Shown here: positions 58,041 to 64,000 of the stretch, piece by piece | Layout of the letters: each line of letters starts with the position of its first letter | Position numbering within the stretch: position 1 is the stretch's first letter | Made by a program: the position numbers and the translations under genes | Notes under the pieces: generated by a model | Databases searched by the model: none | Told to the model about the DNA's origin: nothing | The model's input: only the letters and a program-made list of their open reading frames with translations | Source: Brevibacterium gallinarum | GTDB taxonomy: Bacteria > Actinomycetota > Actinomycetes > Actinomycetales > Brevibacteriaceae | Reading direction: 5' to 3' | Assembly: GCF_014836885.1 (NCBI RefSeq) | Contig: NZ_JACSPY010000007.1 | Coordinates: 25,562-89,561, forward strand | Length of the DNA: 64,000 bases

Positions 58041-59204
58041 ATGCGGATCCTCCACACCTCTGACTGGCATCTGGGTCGCACCTTCTTCGGCGTCGACCAG
58101 ACCGCAGCTCAGCGTGCGTTCCTCGACCATCTGCTCGACGTCGTCTCAGCTGAGCGCATCGACGCAGTCCTCGTCGCCGGGGACGTCTATGATCGGGCGA
58201 TCCCACCGGCCGACGCCCTGAGGAACTTCGATGAAACGGTCACTGCGCTCCTCGACTCCGGGGTCCGGGTCATCGCCACCAGCGGCAACCACGACTCGTT
58301 CATGCGGCTCGGCCACGGGCGTCGCACCCTCGACCATGCCGGCCTGCACATCCGCACCCGGATCTCCGATCTCACCTGGCCGGTGCTCCTCGGCGGCAGC
58401 GCGTCCGCGCCCGAGGCGGTGGTGTACGGCATCCCGTACCTGGAACCCGGGCTGGTGGCCGGGAAGTTCGGCTGCGCCCGCAGCCATGAGGCAGTGCTGA
58501 GACATGTCATGGATCTCATCCGCGCCGATCATGCACAGCGCTACCCGCACGCTCTGCTCATCGTCGCAGCCCATGCCTTCGTCGGTGCGCAGTCGCTGGC
58601 CAGCGAATCGGAGCGTTCGATCGATGTCGGCGGCGTCTCGATCGTCTCCGCTGACGTCTTCGCCGGGGTCGACTATGCAGCTCTCGGCCATCTGCACCGG
58701 CCGCAGGATGTCACCGACGCCGTCCGCTACTCCGGGTCGCCGCTGCCGTACTCCTTCACCGAGGCCACGACACCCAAGCGGATGCTGCTGCTCGACACCT
58801 CGGGCCCGGAGCTCAGCGTCGAGAGCATCGACCTGCCTGCTTTCAGCGACGTGCGCACGCTGCGCGGCACCCTGGAGGAGGTGCTCGAATCCGGCCGGTC
58901 GGCACGCGCTGATGGCGAGGATCTCACTGAGACCCTCGTGGCTGCCGAGCTGACCGATCCGGCGCGGGTGGCCGGGGCGCTCGGCAGGCTGAAGGAGACT
59001 TTCCCGCAGCTCATCAAGATGACCTGGATCAATGCCGCGCAGCCTGCGCACACTCATGAACCGCCAGCGCAGGGTGGCGTCGAACGCTCTGACCGCGAGG
59101 TGTTCTCCGACTTCATCTCCCATGTCACCGGGCAGCCGGCTGGCAGCGAGGATCTCGCCCGCTTCGACTCCGCACTGCTGCAGCTGAGAGAGGCCGCGTC
59201 ATGA
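58041..59204 (+). CDS. sbcD: DNA repair nuclease subunit SbcD (Mre11-like)
   Basis: Metallophosphoesterase subunit (387 residues) of the SbcCD nuclease, which opens hairpins and processes DNA ends. Phosphodiesterase motifs: MRILHTSDWHLGRTF (D-x-H), LVAGDVYDRA, TSGNHDSF (GNHD), VAAHAFVG and LGHLHRPQ. A capping and SbcC-binding region follows. ATG 58041 is six bases from TAGGCT. The stop overlaps sbcC by four bases (ATGA). Confidence 0.95.
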   Translation: MRILHTSDWHLGRTFFGVDQTAAQRAFLDHLLDVVSAERIDAVLVAGDVYDRAIPPADALRNFDETVTALLDSGVRVIATSGNHDSFMRLGHGRRTLDHAGLHIRTRISDLTWPVLLGGSASAPEAVVYGIPYLEPGLVAGKFGCARSHEAVLRHVMDLIRADHAQRYPHALLIVAAHAFVGAQSLASESERSIDVGGVSIVSADVFAGVDYAALGHLHRPQDVTDAVRYSGSPLPYSFTEATTPKRMLLLDTSGPELSVESIDLPAFSDVRTLRGTLEEVLESGRSARADGEDLTETLVAAELTDPARVAGALGRLKETFPQLIKMTWINAAQPAHTHEPPAQGGVERSDREVFSDFISHVTGQPAGSEDLARFDSALLQLREAAS

Positions 59205-62200
59205 GAATGAACTCGCTGCACATGCAGGCCTTCGGCCCGTTCCCCAGCGAGCAGGCTGTCGACTTCGATGAGCTCGGTGCCGATGGCCTGTTCCTCATCA
59301 GCGGTCCGACCGGGGCGGGCAAGACGACGATTCTCGATGCGCTCGCCTTCGGGCTCTACGGCACTGTGCCCGGTGCGCGCAGCGATGCCGAGGACTACCG
59401 CAGTCATTACGCCGACCCCGACACCCCGACCTACGTCGAGGTGGAGTTCACTGCGCAGTCTCGGCGGTGGAGAGTCCGGCGCAGCCCGCGGTACATGCGT
59501 CCGAAGAAGCGCGGCACCGGCATGACCGAGGCGAAGGCGACAGCTGAGCTGTCGGTGTTCAACCCGGAGTCAGGACACTGGGATGGCATCGGGCGCACCG
59601 TTTCAGAGGTGCAGGCGGAGATCAACCGGGTGCTCGGGCTCAACGCTGCCCAGTTCATGCAGATCGTGCTGCTGCCCCAAGGGGAGTTCGCCCGTTTCCT
59701 GCGCGCAGACCCGATCGAGCGCGAGCCGATCCTCAGGCGCCTGTTCAACACCGAGCACTTCACGCAGCTGGAGACGATTCTCGAAGCCCGCGCCCGGCAG
59801 GCACGTGCCGCACTCGAAGCCGTAGCGCAAGAACGGCAGGCGCTCATGCGCCAGGCGCACGGCAGCTGTGGAGAGGATCTGCCGATCACCGCTGCTGCCC
59901 ATCCCAGCATCGCCGATGTCGATGCTGTGCTCGGGGCGGCTGTCAGTGTTGTGCGCGAACGGATCGAGATCTTCACTGCGCTGCAGCAGTCGGCCCGCGC
60001 ACGCGCTGCCGGTGCCGAGGCGGCTGCCGAGGCAGCAGCGGCGCGCCTGGCTGAGCGTGGGAAGCTCACACAGCTGCGCAGCCGGCAGGAAGCCTACGCC
60101 GCCTCCGCCGACGAGCGAACACAGCTGACTGAGCTGCACCGCCGGGCCCTCGCAGCAGAGCAGGTCGCACCGCACGAGCGTGAAGCCGAACATGCCGCTC
60201 AGGAACAGGAAGCGGCACACGAACAGCACACGGCTGCGCTGACGGCGTACAGCACAGAGCTGACCGCACTCCCCCGCAAGCCCGAGAATGCGACTGCCGC
60301 GCACATCGTGCAGGCGGCAGCCGACGGCCAGCGAGCGGCGGCCAGCATCGCCACGCACCTGACGCGCGTCGATGAGCTCACGCTGCAGCGCACCCAACTC
60401 CAGCAGCAGCAGGCGGCCGCGACCGGCCGGGTCGGCGAACTGGAGGAGAAGGCCGCAGCCCAGAACGCAGCACTCAATGAGCTCAATGCCCGCATCGAGA
60501 CCCGCGGTGACGTCCAGCAGGAACACGACCGGCTCAACCGCGCGCTGGAAGCTGCTGAAGTCCGCCAGCAGCGCAGCGACGAGATCACCGCTGCCCAGCA
60601 GCAGCTCGACGAGCAGCAGCAAACGCTGAAGGCCAGGCAGGACGAGGAAGCCGCCGCGCAGCACGCCTATGCCCGGATCCGTGCGACCCGGCTGGCCGGC
60701 ATCGCAGCCGAACTCGCCGCTGAGCTGACACCGGGTCACACATGCCCGGTCTGCGGGTCCGCCGAACATCCCGCCCCGGCAGAGCCCCGCGACGACACGG
60801 TGACGAAGGCCGACGAGGACGCCGCGCTGCACGCGTGGACGCAGGCACAGAGCGCCGCCAACACCGCACGCAGCACGCTGGCGGAGACGCGGGCCCGGAT
60901 CACAGCCCTGACCCACAGCCTCGGCGAGCTGGCAGGCGAGGAGGCATCCGGCGCAGTTGCCGAACTCACTCAGGCGCGCGACACCGCCGCGCAGACCCTG
61001 CGCGAGCTCGAGCAGTTACGCACGAAGCGCGACGAGCTGCGGCAGAACCGGGCCGCGCTCGAACAGCAGCAGGCCGCAGCACGTGAGCATGCGCAGGCCT
61101 GCGCCACCGAATTGTCAGCAGTCGAGGGCCAGCTGAAGCAGCTCGATGACGTCGTCTCAGGCGACCAGGAAGCGGCCCTGCATCCGTTCGGCTTCGAAGC
61201 TCCCAGCACCTCAGCAGCTGCGGAGGAATGCGCAGCACAGCTGCAGCGTCTGCGCGATGCCGGCGAGACGCTGATCCAGGCGCAGACGAAGCGAGAGGCT
61301 GCAGCCGCGGAGTCAGCTCAACGCCGTGACGCGTTTGCGACAGCACGTGCTGAGGCAGGGTTCGCCGACAGAAGCGAGTATCAGCAGGCCCGCCAGATCG
61401 ATCGGGCCGCTGTCGAGAAGACTCTGCGCGCCGCTGCCGATGAAGCGGCCCGCATCGCAGAGCTGAAAAGCCAGGACTGGTACACATCCGCAAGCGCTGA
61501 CACCGCATCAGACGAAGAGCTGGCAGACTGTGTCGCGATTACAGCGGAGCAGCGCACGGCGGCATCCTCTGACGCGGAGCATCTCGGTCAGCTGGTGGCG
61601 GTGCACCGGCATGACGCGGCGGATCTCATCCAGTTGCGCGAGCGCTTCATGCAGACTGCTGGTGAGGTGGAAGCTGAGGTCGCACAGCGTCGCGGAGACG
61701 TCGCGCTAGACGGCATCGTGCGGGCCACCTCCGCTGACAACCTCCAACGGCTGCCGTTGAGCTCGTATGCACTGCTGTCGCTTTTCGTTGAAGTCGCACA
61801 CAATGCGTCCGAACGTCTGCAGACGATGAGCGGCGGTCGGTTCACGCTCATCCACGACCTCTCCCTGCACCGACGGGAGAAGCGCGCCGGCCTCGGCCTG
61901 CAAGTGCTCGATACGTTCACCGACGAACCGCGCGATCCCCGCTCACTCTCCGGAGGTGAGACATTCATGGCCTCATTGGCCCTGGCGCTCGGGCTGGCCG
62001 ACACCGTGGCGGCCGCAGCCGGCGGCATCAGATTGGATTCGCTGTTCATCGACGAAGGATTCGGGTCGCTCGATCCCGACGCACTGGCCCAAGTGATGGA
62101 AGTCCTGGACGAGCTGCGCGCAGGTGGCCGCTGCGTCGGAGTCATCTCCCACGTGCAGTCCATGCTCCAGTCGATTCCCCAGCAGCTGCGCATCGAGCGA

Positions 62201-62248
62201 AGCCCCACCGGGTCGACGATCACACACCGCTCCTCCCCCGACAGTTGA
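59201..62248 (+). CDS. sbcC: DNA repair ATPase SbcC (Rad50-like)
   Basis: SMC-like partner of SbcD (1015 residues). Walker A is ISGPTGAGKTTILDALAFG (about 30-48) and the Q-loop is MQIVLLPQGEFARFLRA. Two long coiled coils (about 190-500 and 530-840) flank the zinc hook CPVCG near residue 514. The ABC signature is SLSGGETFMAS and Walker B is DSLFIDEGFGSLD. ATG 59201 overlaps sbcD. The coiled coils are rich in Ala and Gln, as in other high-GC relatives. Confidence 0.96.
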   Translation: MRMNSLHMQAFGPFPSEQAVDFDELGADGLFLISGPTGAGKTTILDALAFGLYGTVPGARSDAEDYRSHYADPDTPTYVEVEFTAQSRRWRVRRSPRYMRPKKRGTGMTEAKATAELSVFNPESGHWDGIGRTVSEVQAEINRVLGLNAAQFMQIVLLPQGEFARFLRADPIEREPILRRLFNTEHFTQLETILEARARQARAALEAVAQERQALMRQAHGSCGEDLPITAAAHPSIADVDAVLGAAVSVVRERIEIFTALQQSARARAAGAEAAAEAAAARLAERGKLTQLRSRQEAYAASADERTQLTELHRRALAAEQVAPHEREAEHAAQEQEAAHEQHTAALTAYSTELTALPRKPENATAAHIVQAAADGQRAAASIATHLTRVDELTLQRTQLQQQQAAATGRVGELEEKAAAQNAALNELNARIETRGDVQQEHDRLNRALEAAEVRQQRSDEITAAQQQLDEQQQTLKARQDEEAAAQHAYARIRATRLAGIAAELAAELTPGHTCPVCGSAEHPAPAEPRDDTVTKADEDAALHAWTQAQSAANTARSTLAETRARITALTHSLGELAGEEASGAVAELTQARDTAAQTLRELEQLRTKRDELRQNRAALEQQQAAAREHAQACATELSAVEGQLKQLDDVVSGDQEAALHPFGFEAPSTSAAAEECAAQLQRLRDAGETLIQAQTKREAAAAESAQRRDAFATARAEAGFADRSEYQQARQIDRAAVEKTLRAAADEAARIAELKSQDWYTSASADTASDEELADCVAITAEQRTAASSDAEHLGQLVAVHRHDAADLIQLRERFMQTAGEVEAEVAQRRGDVALDGIVRATSADNLQRLPLSSYALLSLFVEVAHNASERLQTMSGGRFTLIHDLSLHRREKRAGLGLQVLDTFTDEPRDPRSLSGGETFMASLALALGLADTVAAAAGGIRLDSLFIDEGFGSLDPDALAQVMEVLDELRAGGRCVGVISHVQSMLQSIPQQLRIERSPTGSTITHRSSPDS

Positions 62249-62356
62249 GGGCGCTTGCTCCAAGGTCAGACCGCCTGAGCCCGGCACAACTGGTGATCTG
62301 TTCAAACTGGTGGCCACCTGCCGGGCGATGTCCGTGACCGCGATGTGCAGATCGGA

Positions 62357-62362
62357 TACCGT
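62357..62362 (+). promoter_or_regulatory. -10 box of the ParA-like gene
   Basis: TACCGT six bases before GTG 62369 (spacer AAGAGT); no ribosome-binding site, so leaderless translation is likely. Confidence 0.4.
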
Positions 62363-62368
62363 AAGAGT

Positions 62369-63931
62369 GTGCTTGTGCTCAGCGTCTCTAGTCTTAAAGG
62401 TGGGGTCGGAAAGACCTCGGTGACCCTCGGTTTGGCCTCTGCTGCCTACAGCCGCGGCATCCCGACCCTGGTGATCGATATGGATCCCCAGGCGGATGCC
62501 TCGACAGGTCTCGACATTCCCGTGCGCACCGAAGTCGACATCGCCGACGTGCTCGCTGCACCGCGCAAGCGAATTCTCGAACGCGCCGTCGTCCCCAGCG
62601 GATGGGTCGGCGATCAGCGTGGACATATCGACGTGATCTCCGGGTCACCGCGCGCGGCTGAGTTCGACCAGCCCACCTTGTCGCTGCGCTACCTGCGCCG
62701 ACTGTCGGAAGCCATCCATAAGGCCGGCACCGGCTACCGTCTCGTCCTCATTGACTGCCCGCCATCGCTCAACGGCCTCACCCGCGCTGCCTGGACCGCC
62801 AGCAGCCGTGTGCTCATCGTGACCGAACCCGGGCTCTTCTCCGTCGCAGCCGCCGACCGCGCACTGCGCGCCACCGACGAACTGCGCCGCCGCACCGCTA
62901 GCGACCTGCAGCCGCTGGGAATCGTCGTCAATCGCGCCAGGCTGCAGTCCCGCGAGCACTCCTACCGCATCGAAGAGCTGCGCGAGATGTTCGGCCCACT
63001 GGTGGTCAACCCGCCGATTCCCGAACGCACTGTGCTGCAGCAGGCTCAGGGATCAGCGCGGCCAATCCACTCCTGGCCAGGCAAGCCGGCAGCTGAGCTC
63101 GCCGCAGCCTTCGATAAGATCCTCGACCGCGCGCTGCGCTCCGAACGCATCCGCCGCAAAGCAGACGCCAAGGCCACCCCCGCGTCTTCAACCGCAGCAG
63201 CCGACAGCTCTGGCGATACTCAGAAGCCCGAAGCAGACGCCGCACCAGACGAGCGTCCGACGACGCCGCAGAAGAATGTCGGTGATCAGGATCGCGCAGG
63301 CGCGGTTGAAGAGCCCGCGACTCAACCGGCAGAACCCAGCACCAGCACACCTGTTGAAAAGAGCGAAGAGAGTCTGAAGCCGACAGACATCGACGCCGGA
63401 CATGACTCGGCTTCAAACGGGCAGAACGAGCCCGATGAGCCAGCCGAGCAGAACCGCGACGAAGACGAGAAGCGCTCGGCAGCGCCAACTGAGTCCGATT
63501 CAGGCGAAGAAGCCCGTTCGTCGAAGGAACAGGACGCAAAGGGCACGCCAGAAGCCTCGACCGCGGCTGACGCAGAAAGCGGCCCTGCTTCAGCCGCTGA
63601 AATAAAGGCGCGTGAAGAGAGCCCGTCCCAGACCATCGGCGTCCGCCCGCAGTCACCGATGGGAGCACAGCCACCGAAGCCGCGTTCAGCTCCGACCGTC
63701 GGCAGCCAGCCCACCGGGTCGACAACGGTGTCAGCGCAACCCGCCCAGCCGTCGTCACAGCAGGACGATTCGGGCGTCGAAACTGCCGCTATGCCTCTCG
63801 TCGATACTGATACCGGCCCAGCTCAGATCCACGAGCCCGCCGGAGGCGAAGAAGCGTTCCTCACCCGGCGCGAGCTGCGTGAGCGCCGTGAACGTGAGAA
63901 GAGCAGCAAGCGCAAGTGGTTCGGACGCTGA
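62369..63931 (+). CDS. Orphan ParA/MinD-family ATPase with long disordered tail
   Basis: A 520-residue protein. Residues 1-255 are a ParA ATPase: deviant Walker A SLKGGVGKTSVTLGLA, VIDMDPQADASTGLD (Walker A'), LVLIDCPPSLNGLTR (Walker B) and VVNRARLQSREHSYR. About 265 residues follow that are Pro, Glu, Ser and Ala-rich and probably unstructured, ending in a basic TRRELRERREREKSSKRKW tail. No parB lies beside it, so chromosome partition is unlikely; PldP-like placement or polar-growth roles are possible. GTG 62369 matches typical MLVLSVSSLKGG starts; ATG 62345 lies upstream of the -10. Confidence 0.85.
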   Translation: MLVLSVSSLKGGVGKTSVTLGLASAAYSRGIPTLVIDMDPQADASTGLDIPVRTEVDIADVLAAPRKRILERAVVPSGWVGDQRGHIDVISGSPRAAEFDQPTLSLRYLRRLSEAIHKAGTGYRLVLIDCPPSLNGLTRAAWTASSRVLIVTEPGLFSVAAADRALRATDELRRRTASDLQPLGIVVNRARLQSREHSYRIEELREMFGPLVVNPPIPERTVLQQAQGSARPIHSWPGKPAAELAAAFDKILDRALRSERIRRKADAKATPASSTAAADSSGDTQKPEADAAPDERPTTPQKNVGDQDRAGAVEEPATQPAEPSTSTPVEKSEESLKPTDIDAGHDSASNGQNEPDEPAEQNRDEDEKRSAAPTESDSGEEARSSKEQDAKGTPEASTAADAESGPASAAEIKAREESPSQTIGVRPQSPMGAQPPKPRSAPTVGSQPTGSTTVSAQPAQPSSQQDDSGVETAAMPLVDTDTGPAQIHEPAGGEEAFLTRRELRERREREKSSKRKWFGR

Positions 63932-63988
63932 GCGCCTGAGCGAGGCAGTCGCGAATCCGGCAACTCGTTGCTCATTCATTAGTGAAGC

Positions 63989-64000
63989 GGGGGGGGGGGG
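63989..64000 (+). other. Terminal G homopolymer
   Basis: The window ends in 12 consecutive G. It could be a real homopolymer tract or a sequencing/assembly artefact at a contig end. Confidence 0.6.

Overview
The window is one GC-rich, gene-dense stretch of an actinobacterial chromosome. The diagnostic genes are a complete Pup-proteasome locus, mycothiol synthesis (mshC), RbpA, PafB/PafC, SecA2, polyprenol-phosphate-mannose synthase and HelY. Gene content and order resemble Micrococcales-type actinobacteria, perhaps near Brevibacterium or Arthrobacter relatives; the genus is a guess. I see no insertion sequence, prophage, CRISPR array or rRNA. The last 12 bases are a pure G run, which looks like a contig end.

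Layout. 1-2.6 kb: the end of a FabG4-type reductase, an HtdX-like MaoC dehydratase, tRNA-Leu(GAG) with promoter and terminator, and a small putative DNA-binding protein with homing-endonuclease-associated repeats. 2.6-5.1 kb: a two-gene operon matching sulfolipid (SQDG) synthesis, sqdB plus a GT4 glycosyltransferase (sqdX-like), unexpected in a heterotrophic actinobacterium. 5.3-9.5 kb: M20 peptidase, DMT exporter with DUF5703 protein, a phosphomutase-family protein and UppP. 9.7-15.6 kb: the conserved mshC neighbourhood (AKR-like protein, DUF3090, SCO1664 family, MshC), a PAC2 protein and a HAD phosphatase. 15.6-31.8 kb: RecB-like nuclease, site-2 protease, then trmI-arc-(DUF3054)-dop-pup-prcB-prcA-pafA, two FKBPs, DUF3866, pafB-pafC and tatA-tatC. 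This joins Pup tagging, degradation, DNA-damage regulation (PafBC) and Tat export in one superoperon-like block. 31.9-41.9 kb: helY, secA2, a 5' nuclease/DnaQ fusion, an amidohydrolase-like protein without metal ligands, ppm, rbpA and GDPD. 42-48.6 kb: cell wall and stress genes (RlpA-like protein, ferritin, a 39-residue membrane peptide, NodB lipoprotein, AEC transporter, Hsp20) and about 1 kb without a convincing gene. 48.7-64 kb: oxidoreductase, methyltransferase with membrane EEP protein, AspAT, hydroxyacyl-CoA dehydrogenase, peptide deformylase, pyruvate carboxylase, SbcD-SbcC and an orphan ParA with a long disordered tail.

Regulation visible in the sequence. Two GGGAAT-N18-GTT promoters (SigR/SigH type) precede rbpA and hsp20, the latter overlapped by a HspR HAIR inverted repeat. 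A TGTGA-N6-TCACA (GlxR/CRP-type) site precedes the RlpA-like gene. Many operon heads have TANNNT placed 5-8 bases before the ATG/GTG, as expected for leaderless transcripts, and two divergent gene pairs share a symmetric -10 box. Several perfect 13-25 bp hairpins sit between convergent genes.
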